Made by a program: the position numbers and the translations under genes. A stretch of 51,517 nt of DNA from an uncultured Algoriphagus sp. Its GTDB lineage: Bacteria > Bacteroidota > Bacteroidia > Cytophagales > Cyclobacteriaceae. Each line of letters starts with the position of its first letter. The first letter of the stretch is position 1. Under the pieces are notes generated by a model. It was not told where the DNA came from and made no database searches. It worked only from the letters and a program-made list of their open reading frames with translations. Shown here in pieces: positions 7,454 to 16,740 of the stretch. The stretch is taken from NCBI GenBank assembly GCA_903952135.1, contig CAJBER010000133.1, forward strand, positions 1-51,517, written 5' to 3'.

Positions 7454-10198
7454 GTGAAAAAACTCCTTCTTTTAGCTTTCTTTTTGATTTATGCTGTTTG
7501 TGTTTTTGCACAGACCGCTACGATTACCGGAAAGGTAAAGGATGCGGAGACTGGGGAAGCCTTGCCTTTTTGCTCGGTCTTTGTCAACAACACCACCCTT
7601 TCTACCGCTACGGATCTCGAGGGAAACTTTACCCTTTCGGGCTTGGAACCTGGAACCCTAGAGATTGGCTTCTCCTTCATGGGCTATACGGCCGAAACGC
7701 GCAAGGTGACACTAAAACCAGGAGGGACCTTTACGCTGAATCTGAGCATGAACCCATTGGAACAGGAGCTTTCCGAACAGGAAGTAAAGGCATCTCGCGA
7801 TAAAAGTTGGGAGCGTGACCTCCGTAAATTCCAAAGTCTTTTTTTAGGGATAGACGAGGCTGCTGCACAAACCAGCATTCTCAACCCCTGGGTCATTGAT
7901 TTTCCAGAGGCCACCGAGAAAGGAAGTTTTGTGGCGCGCGCAGAGCAGCCGATCGAACTCGAAAACCGCTACCTGGGCTACAAAATCACCTTCAACCTCA
8001 AGGAATTCGTAGATGCACCCACCGCCTACCGGATCGTGGGTGCAGCTCGATTTGAGTTGCTGCCCTCAGACTCTGAAGCGCAACAGGCGCTCTGGGAAAA
8101 GAACCGGGCAGAGATTTACCGCCGTTCGCCGATGAACCTTTTCCGCTCCATCCTAAAGGGATCCTACGAGCGGGAAGGATTTTACCTCTATGGGGATAAG
8201 GCAGGTGGTTCGGCGAGCATGAATATCCGAACGGACATCTTTGCCAATGAGCTGGGTAAATCCGTAGTGCCTTACAAGGCCGATCCACTTGTGATTCCAA
8301 GTAATCCTCCCGGAGATTACCTGCTGCAGCTTAAGGGACGCATCGAAATACACTACCAAAAGGGCTTTGCTCAAGCCAATACTTACCGGGATGCTCCCTA
8401 TCCCATCTCCTGGTTGGAGGTGAAAAATGGGCAGGTTCGTGTACGGGAAAATGGTTCGATCCTCAATCCCGAAGACCTGGTTTTCTCCGGAGACATGGAC
8501 CGCAAGCGAATATCAAATTTGCTGCCCTTGGACTACAATGCCGAAAAGGCACTGCTGCTTCAGGACCTTTCCAAGACAGCCAAAAACTTACAAGAGAAGG
8601 TTTACCTTCATACCGACAAGCCCTACTACTACGCAGGGGATTCCCTTTTCTTCAAAGGGTATTTTGCCTACGGCAATCCTTATCTGCGTGATGTACTAAG
8701 CAAGGTGCTGCATGTGGAACTCATCTCCGAGGAGCGGGATATTCTTTTGGCCAAAAAATACCCTATCCGAGACGGTATCGTTGTGGGGGACCTGCAGCTA
8801 CCTGACTCTTTGGATGGGGAGCGCTACTACCTGAGAGCTTACACCAACTGGATGCGAAACTACGGTCCCAACCAGTATTTTATGCAGGCACTTCCTGTGC
8901 TGAATCCCTACAAGCGGATTGTGGCTGCGGAAGGGATTAGCCAATGGACCAATCAAGGCGTTAGCTTCCAATCGGATAAGTCGAATTTTGGTCCTCGTGA
9001 AGAAGTCAATTTAAAATTGCAGCTGAGCGATGCAAAAGGCCGGCCAGCCCCTGCCACGCTATCCGTGAGTGTTTGGGATGCGGAGCAACTTGTGCCTATT
9101 CGCCGAGAAAAAGACATTCAAACCAGTCTTCAGCTAAGCCCTATTGCAGAGGAATTAGGTACAGATCGATTTTCCTATCCGATCGAAACCAGCATTTCTG
9201 TTACCGGGAAAGTGACCGATGCCAAAGGGAATGGGGTAGGCACCGATGTGACTGCCTTTGTGAATGATTTTCAGGGAATGATAGACCTCAGTTCCAATAC
9301 TGCTGGGGACTTTGCATTGGAGAGCATGGAATTTTATGGATCCATGCGCTTGGGTCTGTTGGCTGCTGACAAAAAAGGCAGGCCGCTCAATGTTCAACTC
9401 CAAGAGCCGCTCAAAGCGCCGGTAGTCTTGCCTGTCGCACCCTATTTTCCCAAAGTCACGACCCTAGCTACACCTGCGAAAGTTCCCGATCCTGAAGTCG
9501 CCAACCCGGAAGCAAAGGAGGAAAAGGTCCAGCAAAAAGCAATTTACGGCAATCCGGATTTTATCATCGAAGGAGAAAAATTGACGAAGACGGGCAGCGC
9601 TACCGACCTGGTGAATAGCATAGTAGGCAACATTCCAGGTGCCCAGGTAACCCTGGTCGGAGGTACGGGGCAACAAACTATCCGACTTCGTGGAGGAGCT
9701 GTTTCGGCTTTTGGTTCGATGGAGCCCGTCGTGATGGTAGACGGAATAGTTCTAGTAGGTGGAGGAATGTCTACCGCAGCGGACAATTTGCGCACCATCA
9801 ATCCCTTCGATATTGATCGCGTAGAAGTGGTCACCCGGATGGTGCCGATGCTCGGGGATCAGGGCAAAAATGGAGTCATTGCCGTTTACCTCAAGGATAA
9901 GCTAGAAGAGGGCGAAGAAGAGCTCCTAAAAGCCCAAGGGATGGTGAGCTACACCTTGGAGGGCTTTCAAGTGCCGAGCAATTTTACCCCACGAGTCTAT
10001 GGGCCTGCTAGCCCAGTGGGAGATAAAGACGATCGACAGACCTTGTATTGGAATCCTTATCTGGTCACCAACGAAAAAGGAGAACTCTTGCTTTCTTTTT
10101 TCTCCAACGACTTAGGAGGTGCAGTGGTCATCGAAGTACGGGGCTTGACTGTGGAAGGTAATCCAATTCAGGGTACATTTGTGCTCAATAAAAAATAG
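7454..10198 (+). CDS. Surface protein: regulatory-like domain, MG2-like region, TonB plug, no barrel (paralog 2)
   Basis: A 914-residue paralog of the preceding gene with the same domain order. A clean signal peptide (MKKLLLLAFFLIYAVCVFAQ) is followed by a carboxypeptidase-regulatory-like domain (about 22-98, ITGKVKDAETGEALPFCSVFV). The MG2-like signature YLHTD is at 384-388 with FFKGYFAYGNP after it. A plug-like domain (about 705-815) holds the IDRVEVVTRMVPMLGDQGKNGVIAV region. The end is VIEVRGLTVEGNPIQGTFVL. The start codon is GTG; an in-frame stop 9 bp upstream excludes an earlier start. No barrel strands follow the plug. Sequence is conserved with paralog 1 mainly around the MG2 and plug segments (for example LSKVLHVELI in both), so the duplication is old. 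Function unknown. Confidence 0.88.
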   Translation: MKKLLLLAFFLIYAVCVFAQTATITGKVKDAETGEALPFCSVFVNNTTLSTATDLEGNFTLSGLEPGTLEIGFSFMGYTAETRKVTLKPGGTFTLNLSMNPLEQELSEQEVKASRDKSWERDLRKFQSLFLGIDEAAAQTSILNPWVIDFPEATEKGSFVARAEQPIELENRYLGYKITFNLKEFVDAPTAYRIVGAARFELLPSDSEAQQALWEKNRAEIYRRSPMNLFRSILKGSYEREGFYLYGDKAGGSASMNIRTDIFANELGKSVVPYKADPLVIPSNPPGDYLLQLKGRIEIHYQKGFAQANTYRDAPYPISWLEVKNGQVRVRENGSILNPEDLVFSGDMDRKRISNLLPLDYNAEKALLLQDLSKTAKNLQEKVYLHTDKPYYYAGDSLFFKGYFAYGNPYLRDVLSKVLHVELISEERDILLAKKYPIRDGIVVGDLQLPDSLDGERYYLRAYTNWMRNYGPNQYFMQALPVLNPYKRIVAAEGISQWTNQGVSFQSDKSNFGPREEVNLKLQLSDAKGRPAPATLSVSVWDAEQLVPIRREKDIQTSLQLSPIAEELGTDRFSYPIETSISVTGKVTDAKGNGVGTDVTAFVNDFQGMIDLSSNTAGDFALESMEFYGSMRLGLLAADKKGRPLNVQLQEPLKAPVVLPVAPYFPKVTTLATPAKVPDPEVANPEAKEEKVQQKAIYGNPDFIIEGEKLTKTGSATDLVNSIVGNIPGAQVTLVGGTGQQTIRLRGGAVSAFGSMEPVVMVDGIVLVGGGMSTAADNLRTINPFDIDRVEVVTRMVPMLGDQGKNGVIAVYLKDKLEEGEEELLKAQGMVSYTLEGFQVPSNFTPRVYGPASPVGDKDDRQTLYWNPYLVTNEKGELLLSFFSNDLGGAVVIEVRGLTVEGNPIQGTFVLNKK

Positions 10199-10212
10199 CA
10201 AAAACAAAAATT

Positions 10213-10887
10213 ATGATTGATTCGGCTGTGGTAAAAAAGCTGGCACTCCTAGTCTTAGTCCTCTTGCCTGGTATGGCTTGGGCACAGCTGAGCTTGGGCA
10301 TCCGTGGGGGGCTCACGACGAGTTCCTACAGCTACCAAGCCACCGCAGGTACCCGAGTCAAAAAAGTAGACGGGATTTCTGCCCCTACCTTTGCATTGGT
10401 GCTGGAGTATTTCGACTCCAAAAATGCAGGCGTTGAACTCAATATACAGCAGCTGACCCTTGGCTTCGCCCAAGTCAACGATGCCGGCAAGGTCAATCAA
10501 ACCGAGTTTACTTACCTCAAAATTCCAGTGCTAGGCAGTGTTTTTGCGGGACGTTCTGGTCGATTTCAAATCAAGTTTGGCCCCCACTTCGGTGTGTTGA
10601 GACAGGCCGATGACATTTCTCGGGAGTATTCTGGTGCTACTCCAAAAGAGCTTCCTACCTTCGGACAGCCTGCAGATGCACCCAGAAAACGAATGTATGG
10701 CTTAACTGGGGGAGCAGGAATTTCCAAACTCTTTGGCAAGTCCACCTTGTCAGCGGAGGCACGGTTTGGGTACGACTTCACCAATCCCGAGTCCCAGGAT
10801 CGAATTTTTGACATGAGTTCGACCAATCTGGAATTTACGCTGGCCTATTTATTTAGAGTCAAAGAGCGCAAGCAAAAAACTCCTTGA
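10213..10887 (+). CDS. Outer-membrane beta-barrel protein (PorT-like)
   Basis: A 224-residue exported protein. An N-terminal signal peptide (VVKKLALLVLVLLPGMAWAQ) is followed directly by LSLGIRGGLTTSSYSYQ, typical of the PorT-like/OMP_b-brl_2 barrels of Bacteroidota. Alternating hydrophobic strands recur (GVELNIQQLTLGF, FTYLKIPVLGSVFAG, FQIKFGPHFGVL, LSAEARFGYDF), and it ends in LEFTLAYLFRV plus a short basic tail. It lies 14 bp after the second plug protein, so the three probably form one expression unit, and a barrel next to two plug-only proteins is suggestive. No substrate can be inferred. Confidence 0.85.
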   Translation: MIDSAVVKKLALLVLVLLPGMAWAQLSLGIRGGLTTSSYSYQATAGTRVKKVDGISAPTFALVLEYFDSKNAGVELNIQQLTLGFAQVNDAGKVNQTEFTYLKIPVLGSVFAGRSGRFQIKFGPHFGVLRQADDISREYSGATPKELPTFGQPADAPRKRMYGLTGGAGISKLFGKSTLSAEARFGYDFTNPESQDRIFDMSSTNLEFTLAYLFRVKERKQKTP

Positions 10888-10950
10888 GGGAAGCTTTGGC
10901 AAGCTTGACCTGAGTCAATACCTTTATAGTCAATTCTTTTCGATGTACGC

Positions 10951-11379
10951 ATGAAAATCCAGGTAATCAACGGCCCCAATCTCAACTTGCTCGGCAAGCG
11001 AGAGCCCGAAGTGTATGGCAGTGAATCTTTTGAAAGCTATTTTGTGCAGCTTCAGGCCCAGTTTCCAGCGGTAGAATTTTCCTATTTTCAAAGCAATGTA
11101 GAAGGGGAGCTGATCAACAAGATTCAGGAGGTAGGCTTTTCTGTAGATGGCATTATTTTGAATGCGGGAGGCTATACGCATACCTCGGTAGCCCTTTCCG
11201 ATGCAGTGGCCGCGGTCACCACACCTACGGTGGAGGTGCACATTTCCAATTTGTATAAGCGTGAAGAGTTTCGCCACAAAAGCATCCTTTCCAAATCCTG
11301 TGTGGGCATGATTGCTGGCCTAGGATTAACTGGCTATGCGCTGGCAGTACAGTATTTTCTAACTACAGCAAGCCGATGA
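10951..11379 (+). CDS. aroQ: 3-dehydroquinate dehydratase, type II
   Basis: Third step of the shikimate pathway, 3-dehydroquinate to 3-dehydroshikimate, in the cytoplasm. The 142-residue length is that of the dodecameric type II enzyme. Visible active-site elements are NGPNLNLLGKREPEVYG with Arg17 and catalytic Tyr22, LNAGGYTHTS (Asn71, His77) and EVHISN with the general-acid His97. The stop codon overlaps the start of the next gene (ATGA), so the two are translationally coupled. Another shikimate gene, aroC, lies 2.5 kb away on the opposite strand. Confidence 0.97.
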   Translation: MKIQVINGPNLNLLGKREPEVYGSESFESYFVQLQAQFPAVEFSYFQSNVEGELINKIQEVGFSVDGIILNAGGYTHTSVALSDAVAAVTTPTVEVHISNLYKREEFRHKSILSKSCVGMIAGLGLTGYALAVQYFLTTASR

Positions 11380-12431
11380 TCACATTTGCTCCAGGACCTT
11401 CCAAGGTGTATGACGCAGTCCCGCAGTACCTTCAAGATGCCTATGCACAAGGGATCCTGAGTGCCAACCACCGCAGTGCGGTTTTTATGAATTTGTATCG
11501 GGATACCGAGCAGCTTTTTCGAGAGAAGTTGCAGGTTCCAGCTGACTTCACCTTGCTTTTCACCTCTTCGGCGACAGAAAGCTGGGAGATCATTTCCCAA
11601 TCCCTGGTAGAGCAGTCCAGCTACCACTTGTATTCGGGTTCTTTTGGTAAAAAATGGTTGGAATATGCACAGTACATCCTTCCTGCTACTCAAGGCCAAA
11701 AGCTCGGGGCCAATGAATCCATTCCGGTGGATCAATTGCAATTAGGGCCTGATGTTGACTTGATTGCGGTAACGCAAAATGAAACAGCCAATGCCTCCCA
11801 AGTGCCGATGACCGTGCTCAAAGCACTGGCAGCGCGCTATCCTGAAAAAATGATTGCTGTGGATACAACCTCTTCCATGGGGGGGATCGCCCTAGATTTT
11901 TCCTTGGCAGATGTGTGGTATGCATCTGTACAGAAATGTTTTGGCTTGCCAGCAGGCTTGGGCATTCTTTTACTATCGGGCAAGGCCAAAGAAAAGGTAG
12001 CTCGAAAAGGAGAAAAAGGGCGTTACAACAGCCTCAGCTTTATGTTGGAAAATGCTGCGAGTTACCAGACCCATTACACCCCAAACGTGCTGGGCATTTA
12101 CCTGCTGTTCCGTGTTCTTCAAGGCATGGATCCCATCGCTCAGGTGGATACTAGGCTTCGGCTGCGTATGGAGACCTTAGAGCAAACCATCTCACAATCG
12201 GCAGCTTTCCAACTTTTGGTAGACAATCCTGCCACAAGAAGTACTACCGTAGCAGCTATTTCTGGTGAGGAGCAAGCGATTGTTGCCATCAAAAAGGCAG
12301 CTGAAAAAGAAGGCATGCAACTCGGTGGAGGCTATGGCCCACTCAAGGCAAGCAGTTTTCGGATTGCCAACTTTCCAGCGATCACTGATGCCGAGTTTAT
12401 GCGCTTGGTCGATTTCTTGAAGAGTTACTAA
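11376..12431 (+). CDS. Class V aminotransferase, SerC/alanine-glyoxylate type
   Basis: A PLP-dependent fold-type I aminotransferase of 351 residues. It starts with FAPGPSKVYDAVPQYLQDA and contains ILSANHRSAVFM, FTSSATESWEIISQSL, the PLP-aspartate region AVDTTSSMGGIALDF, and the Schiff-base lysine in YASVQKCFGLPAG (Lys187). GYGPLKASSFRIANFP near the end matches the C-terminal domain of phosphoserine aminotransferases. It resembles the divergent SerC-like proteins of Bacteroidota, so phosphohydroxypyruvate to phosphoserine conversion is the best guess. Alanine-glyoxylate or serine-pyruvate activity cannot be excluded. It overlaps aroQ by 4 bp and ends at a bidirectional terminator. Confidence 0.85.
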   Translation: MITFAPGPSKVYDAVPQYLQDAYAQGILSANHRSAVFMNLYRDTEQLFREKLQVPADFTLLFTSSATESWEIISQSLVEQSSYHLYSGSFGKKWLEYAQYILPATQGQKLGANESIPVDQLQLGPDVDLIAVTQNETANASQVPMTVLKALAARYPEKMIAVDTTSSMGGIALDFSLADVWYASVQKCFGLPAGLGILLLSGKAKEKVARKGEKGRYNSLSFMLENAASYQTHYTPNVLGIYLLFRVLQGMDPIAQVDTRLRLRMETLEQTISQSAAFQLLVDNPATRSTTVAAISGEEQAIVAIKKAAEKEGMQLGGGYGPLKASSFRIANFPAITDAEFMRLVDFLKSY

Positions 12432-12451
12432 CCAGTTGAAAATCTAAGAAT

Positions 12452-12483
12452 AAAAAAAGTCCCGCAGATGCGGGACTTTTTTT
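12452..12483. terminator. Bidirectional terminator between convergent genes
   Basis: GTCCCGC (12459-12465) pairs with GCGGGAC (12470-12476) around loop AGAT, with seven A on the left and seven T on the right. It serves the aroQ-aminotransferase unit on the plus strand and the batD-aroC-symporter unit on the minus strand. Confidence 0.95.
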
Positions 12484-12500
12484 GTGCATGTAGGGAATGT

Positions 12501-13823
12501 TTATTGCTTTTCGGTAGGGACAGAATCCGTCTCTACACCTTCCAAAACTTCTCCTTCCTTACTCGCTATGACAGCTGCGACCACCACGTCGCCAGTGATA
12601 TTGACTACCGTCCTAAACATGTCAAGAATCCGATCTGGAGCCATGATCAAGGCAATGCCGGCTGCTGGGATACCAATGGCTTCGAGCACGACGATAAGCA
12701 TGATCAAACCTGCACCAGGTACGCCTGCAGACCCTACTGCAGCCAAAGTGGAGGTCAACACAATCATCACTTGCTGGCCGAAGGTAAGCTCCATCCCAAG
12801 CGCTTGGGCTATAAATACGGCGGCCACACTTTGGTACAAACTGGTACCATTCATGTTAACAGTGGCTCCTAGAGGGAGAACAAAGCTGGAAATGTTTTCA
12901 GACACGCCCAGTTCTTCTTCCGTAATCTTCATGGTTACGGGAAGCGTTGCATTACTGGAACTCGTAGAAAATGCGAGTAACTGTGCAGGGCGGATGGCAC
13001 GGAAAAAGTGACCCACCGGAACCTTGGTCATGAACTTGAGTAAGAGAGGGAACATGACTACCATGACAATGAAAAGACCTCCTAGGACGATCAAACTGTA
13101 CTTGAGCAAAGCCAAAAGTAGGGTGACGGCGGAATCGGGATCGTCTCCAGCAATCTCCACAATCAAGGAAGCCATCAAGGCAAATACACCATAGGGTGCA
13201 ATGACCATGATGTAATTGACAATTTGGGTAATCACTTCGTTGAATCCGTCAAAGAAAGCCATGACAGGTTCGGCTTTCGATCTAGGAATTTGCAAGAGTG
13301 CAATGCCCGCTAGAATGGCAAAGAATACGACTTGCAGCATCGCTGCATTGTCCGTAGTTGCCAAAAAGAAGTTTTGAGGCACCATATCGATCAAGGGCTG
13401 TAGTGGGCTCTGTTCCTGAAGCTGCGAGGCAGAAGCTGCACGCTTACCGGCATCTCCTTCGTACAAGGCCATGAGGTTTTCCCGAGTAGAATCAGGAAGA
13501 TCTGCACCAGGTTGGAATACGTTGACTAGGGTCAAGCCGATGCAGATGGATACCACGGTGGTGATCAAGAAAAGGAATAGCGTCCTGCCACCAATACGAC
13601 TCAACTTGGAGATATCACCTAAGTTAGATACACCAATAATCAGGGAAGCAAGCACCAAGGGCATGGCAATCATCTTCAATCCATTGATGAAGATGGTGCC
13701 TATGGGTTTGATGTAATCCAAGGTGATCCACTTGGGCATTCCGGTCTTGATGGAAACCAGTCCAAAGATCAGTCCAAGAACAAGTCCGATAATAATTTGC
13801 GTGTGAAGAGGTATTTTTTTCAA
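12501..13823 (-). CDS. Dicarboxylate/amino acid:cation symporter (DAACS family)
   Basis: A 440-residue secondary transporter of the inner membrane, Na+- or H+-coupled, for dicarboxylates or acidic/neutral amino acids. The start MKKIPLHTQIIIGLVLGLIFG begins the first membrane helix. The re-entrant hairpin signature STSSSNATLPVT, the NMNGTSLY helix-7 motif and the DRILDMFRT helix-8 motif are all present. NMNGT replaces the NMDGT of glutamate transporters, so the substrate is left open. The start codon is TTG at 13823; the only in-frame codon upstream is a stop at 13836, inside aroC's stop. It lies 12 bp after aroC, the third gene of batD-aroC-symporter. Confidence 0.92.
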   Translation of the reverse strand: MKKIPLHTQIIIGLVLGLIFGLVSIKTGMPKWITLDYIKPIGTIFINGLKMIAMPLVLASLIIGVSNLGDISKLSRIGGRTLFLFLITTVVSICIGLTLVNVFQPGADLPDSTRENLMALYEGDAGKRAASASQLQEQSPLQPLIDMVPQNFFLATTDNAAMLQVVFFAILAGIALLQIPRSKAEPVMAFFDGFNEVITQIVNYIMVIAPYGVFALMASLIVEIAGDDPDSAVTLLLALLKYSLIVLGGLFIVMVVMFPLLLKFMTKVPVGHFFRAIRPAQLLAFSTSSSNATLPVTMKITEEELGVSENISSFVLPLGATVNMNGTSLYQSVAAVFIAQALGMELTFGQQVMIVLTSTLAAVGSAGVPGAGLIMLIVVLEAIGIPAAGIALIMAPDRILDMFRTVVNITGDVVVAAVIASKEGEVLEGVETDSVPTEKQ

Positions 13824-13835
13824 AAGTTCTTTGGG

Positions 13836-14921
13836 TTAAAGTGCTTCGAGTTTATTGGATTTTGAAAGTAATAGAAAGTCAGCGATAACCAATGCAGCCA
13901 TAGCTTCTACAATGGGAACTGCTCGAGGAACTACACAAGGATCGTGTCGGCCCTTGCCGCTCACTGTGACCGCTTCTCCAGCCGTATTGACTGAGGCTTG
14001 GTCCTGCATCAGGGTAGCTACTGGCTTAAAGGCAACTCGGAAATAGATGTCTTCCCCATTGCTGATGCCACCTTGAATTCCTCCTGAGTGATTGGTGAGG
14101 GTTTGGATTTTTCCGTCTTGCTGTACAAAGGCATCGTTGTGTTGGGAGCCGCGGAGGGTTACCCCTTCAAAACCACTTCCATATTCAAATCCTTTAACAG
14201 CATTGATGCTTAGCATGGCCTTGCCGAGGTCGGCATGGAGTCGGTCAAATACGGGTTCACCCAATCCTGGAGGACAATTTTTGATCACACAGGAGACGAT
14301 GCCTCCGATGGTGTCGCGGTCCTTTCGCACTTGATCGATGTGTTCAATCATTATTTCCGCCAAGGCTGGGTCTGGGCAGCGAAGGATGTTGTCTTCCGCC
14401 AAGTCCAAGTTGAGTGCGGTGTAGGGTTTTTCAAGTCGAATTTCTCCCACCTGGGATACATAGGCTTGAATGCTGATTCCTTTGGTGGCGAGCAATTGCT
14501 TGGCAATGGCTCCGCCTGCCACTCGGGCGGCTGTTTCGCGGGCACTGGATCTTCCTCCGCCGCGGTAGTCCCGGTGGCCATACTTTTCAAAGTAGGTATA
14601 GTCGGCGTGGGAAGGGCGGAAGGTGTCTGCGATGTGTGCGTAGTCCTTGCTTTTCTGGTCCTCGTTAGGGATGAGGATGCCTATGGGTGTTCCGGTTGTT
14701 TTTCCCTCAAATACTCCAGAAAGCAATTCGATTTCGTCTTCTTCTTTACGCTGGGTAGTGATTTTGGATTGGCCTGGTTTCCGACGCTGCATTTCAGCTC
14801 GTATTTTTTCCAAGTCCAGGGTCAAGCCTGCAGGACAGCCGTCTAGGATTGCACCTAGGGCTTTTCCATGGGACTCTCCAAAGGTGGTGAGTCTAAACAG
14901 CTTGCCGAATGTATTGCCCAT
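13836..14921 (-). CDS. aroC: Chorismate synthase
   Basis: Last step of the shikimate pathway, 5-enolpyruvylshikimate-3-phosphate to chorismate, requiring reduced FMN. The 361-residue product shows [20 protein letters not shown] at the N-terminus (first family signature), [19 protein letters not shown] (second signature, about residues 121-139), and the [13 protein letters not shown] segment. The end [13 protein letters not shown] is usual. Its ATG overlaps the batD stop by one base (TAATG), indicating translational coupling. A DAACS symporter follows after 12 bp. It does not sit with aroQ, which is on the other strand. Confidence 0.97.
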   Translation of the reverse strand: MGNTFGKLFRLTTFGESHGKALGAILDGCPAGLTLDLEKIRAEMQRRKPGQSKITTQRKEEDEIELLSGVFEGKTTGTPIGILIPNEDQKSKDYAHIADTFRPSHADYTYFEKYGHRDYRGGGRSSARETAARVAGGAIAKQLLATKGISIQAYVSQVGEIRLEKPYTALNLDLAEDNILRCPDPALAEIMIEHIDQVRKDRDTIGGIVSCVIKNCPPGLGEPVFDRLHADLGKAMLSINAVKGFEYGSGFEGVTLRGSQHNDAFVQQDGKIQTLTNHSGGIQGGISNGEDIYFRVAFKPVATLMQDQASVNTAGEAVTVSGKGRHDPCVVPRAVPIVEAMAALVIADFLLLSKSNKLEAL

Positions 14922-16372
14922 TATTTTTTTCGGATGATGATTACTGCCAAGAGGATGAGAGCACCCAGGAGTAATACATTGATTGCGTTTGTAAAATAGT
15001 ACTTATATCGCTGGTTTAAAAACTGGTTGCTTTCAGTGGCGATTTTATCGTAAATCCCGCCTAGCCGTTGTCCAGAAAGGGCTTCGTTGACCTTTGATTC
15101 TCCAGTTACCTTAATTATCGCTTGAGGCTTGAGCGTATCGTACACTTCGCGTTTCGGATCAAAGTAGATCCAGTTGAAGTACTGATCAAGCCGATATTCT
15201 CCTGCTTCGTTTAGGGTAATAAAGTAGTCAAACTCTTTGGTTCCCGATACCTGGCCATAGCCGCGATTGATCTGCTGACGCACGTTGGGATCAAAGGTAT
15301 TCAGATTGGTGCCCGGTAGTCGCTTGGGAGCAGCAAGGGAATTGATATTTCCTACCCCTGCAATTCCAAAATTGTAAGCAACCCCTTCACCTGTTTTGGC
15401 TTCAAGTGTTGTGATGTTTTCGCGAAGCTGGAAAACTCCTACGGCTACTTCACTTTTTAAAGGATGTGGAGGCAGTGGTTTGACCGTGATTATGCGAGGA
15501 GCGGAGTAAAAGGTCTTGAAATCTTCCTGTCTATTGGCACCAAATAGCGAGGGATTTTTCGCGATCTTGTATTTGATCATTTCCCAGGGTACACGAGGAA
15601 TTTCGATTTTCCCTTCGGAAAATGGAAAAAAGGTGCTTTCAAAAACCTTGAATTTCACCCATCTTTTCCCGTTTAGTTCGACCGTTTGCGGTTCGATGGT
15701 AGTGATGCTGAAGTTTTCTTCCCAGGCGTTGGCGGGCTTCAATTTTTTGAGAATGCCATCGAGCTGCTTGCCTGCTTCATAGAATTGGAAGGGAGCTTGG
15801 TTTTGCTCCGACATAAAAAAGGAGATATCCATCGTAAATCCTTCGCCTGCATAAATTTCGGATTTATCGATACCTACAGAGAAGAAAGCATCGTCTGCGA
15901 TTTCCACAAATTCTGGGAGCTCATTGCTTCTGCCAAAAAAATCCGCGAAGGGATCGTAGGCATTTCCTCCCCCTGCGGAATTGCTAGCGGCTGCATCGGC
16001 CACTGTAATTCGCTTTCCTGGCGAGGAATAGGGTTTTCCATTGATGGTGATCGAAAATTTCCCAAGGGTATACTGTCCCTTTTTTGTGGGTTTGTAGTAC
16101 TGGATGATGCTGTTGGAGCTACTCATCTGACCATTGATGATATTCGTGGCCGAAGACTGAGAAATGCCTTGTTTTTGAAATCCCGTTATTTCTGGAAATT
16201 GGTCGTAGGACTTTATTTTTTCGTTGGACAGGGTGACTTTGATGGTGAAAGTCTCGTTGATTCCAATTTGATCGGGTCCAAGGTCCACTTTAACTTCCTG
16301 CCCAAATACTTCCTGTCCTGCTAGCAGGAGAAAGCAAAAGAATACCAGTAGGTGTCGTGCTGTTGTCATCAT
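14921..16372 (-). CDS. BatD-family protein (oxygen-tolerance/aerotolerance family)
   Basis: A 483-residue exported, membrane-anchored protein. The signal peptide is [25 protein letters not shown]. The N-terminal beta domain starts [28 protein letters not shown] and includes [22 protein letters not shown] second repeat follows ([26 protein letters not shown]). One C-terminal membrane helix ([19 protein letters not shown]) would leave the body in the periplasm. This is the BatD family, usually encoded with the MoxR/BatA/BatB/BatC/BatE genes. Here none of those is present; instead it is translationally coupled to aroC. A stand-alone BatD paralog is the simplest reading. Molecular role unknown. 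Confidence 0.87.
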   Translation of the reverse strand: MMTTARHLLVFFCFLLLAGQEVFGQEVKVDLGPDQIGINETFTIKVTLSNEKIKSYDQFPEITGFQKQGISQSSATNIINGQMSSSNSIIQYYKPTKKGQYTLGKFSITINGKPYSSPGKRITVADAAASNSAGGGNAYDPFADFFGRSNELPEFVEIADDAFFSVGIDKSEIYAGEGFTMDISFFMSEQNQAPFQFYEAGKQLDGILKKLKPANAWEENFSITTIEPQTVELNGKRWVKFKVFESTFFPFSEGKIEIPRVPWEMIKYKIAKNPSLFGANRQEDFKTFYSAPRIITVKPLPPHPLKSEVAVGVFQLRENITTLEAKTGEGVAYNFGIAGVGNINSLAAPKRLPGTNLNTFDPNVRQQINRGYGQVSGTKEFDYFITLNEAGEYRLDQYFNWIYFDPKREVYDTLKPQAIIKVTGESKVNEALSGQRLGGIYDKIATESNQFLNQRYKYYFTNAINVLLLGALILLAVIIIRKK

Positions 16373-16484
16373 CGTTGCGAAAATAGGGGAATTTCAGCTA
16401 GGTCCCTCAAAATAACGCAACATCTTGGGATATGCTGCCGTTGAAAAACTTAAAATCAGTTAATGCCTTCAAAATTTTTAGACC

Positions 16485-16688
16485 ATGCTGGATTACGTAA
16501 AGACTATTTTACAGAAAGTAAGCTTCAACAGGTTTCTTTTTGAACGGGAGCTGAAAAAAGGGCTTGGGTATTTGTTGCCGGAGGAATTTGTAGAATTCAA
16601 GGCCTGGTGCTATGCCAAGTTTGGGCACCTCCATCAAGCCATCTTGCTTCGTCATGTAGGTCCGTTGATCCTCCTCCCCAATGCATAA
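16485..16688 (+). CDS. Conserved small basic protein (67 aa)
   Basis: A 67-residue protein, MLDYVKTILQKVSFNRFLFERELKKGLGYLLPEEFVEFKAWCYAKFG followed by a variable end. It has no signal peptide. The helix-rich segment with KTILQKVSF, FERELKKGL and ELxEFKxWCYxKFG-like spacing matches small uncharacterised proteins I recall in many Bacteroidota, an impression from memory. It stands alone between the divergent batD start and a bidirectional terminator shared with amt, so it is a single-gene unit. It is short but bounded by a clean ATG and terminator. Function unknown. Confidence 0.72.
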   Translation: MLDYVKTILQKVSFNRFLFERELKKGLGYLLPEEFVEFKAWCYAKFGHLHQAILLRHVGPLILLPNA

Positions 16689-16692
16689 AAGC

Positions 16693-16727
16693 AAATCCCC
16701 TGAGAAGTCAATCTCAGGGGATTTTTT
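16693..16727. terminator. Bidirectional terminator (small gene / amt)
   Basis: AATCCCCTGAGA pairs with TCTCAGGGGATT, 12 bp around a 6-base loop, followed by seven T. It sits between the convergent 67-aa gene and amt. Confidence 0.93.
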
Positions 16728-16740
16728 TGTGGTTTAGTTT

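Noticed and set aside
12468-13011. Plus-strand frames after the bidirectional terminator
   Set aside because: They start in the terminator and overlap the 3' half of the symporter gene in antisense.
14235-14846. 203-residue plus-strand frame opposite aroC
   Set aside because: Shadow of the conserved chorismate synthase frame.
15686-16324. 212-residue plus-strand frame opposite batD
   Set aside because: It lies wholly within the clear BatD coding sequence and has no recognisable domain.
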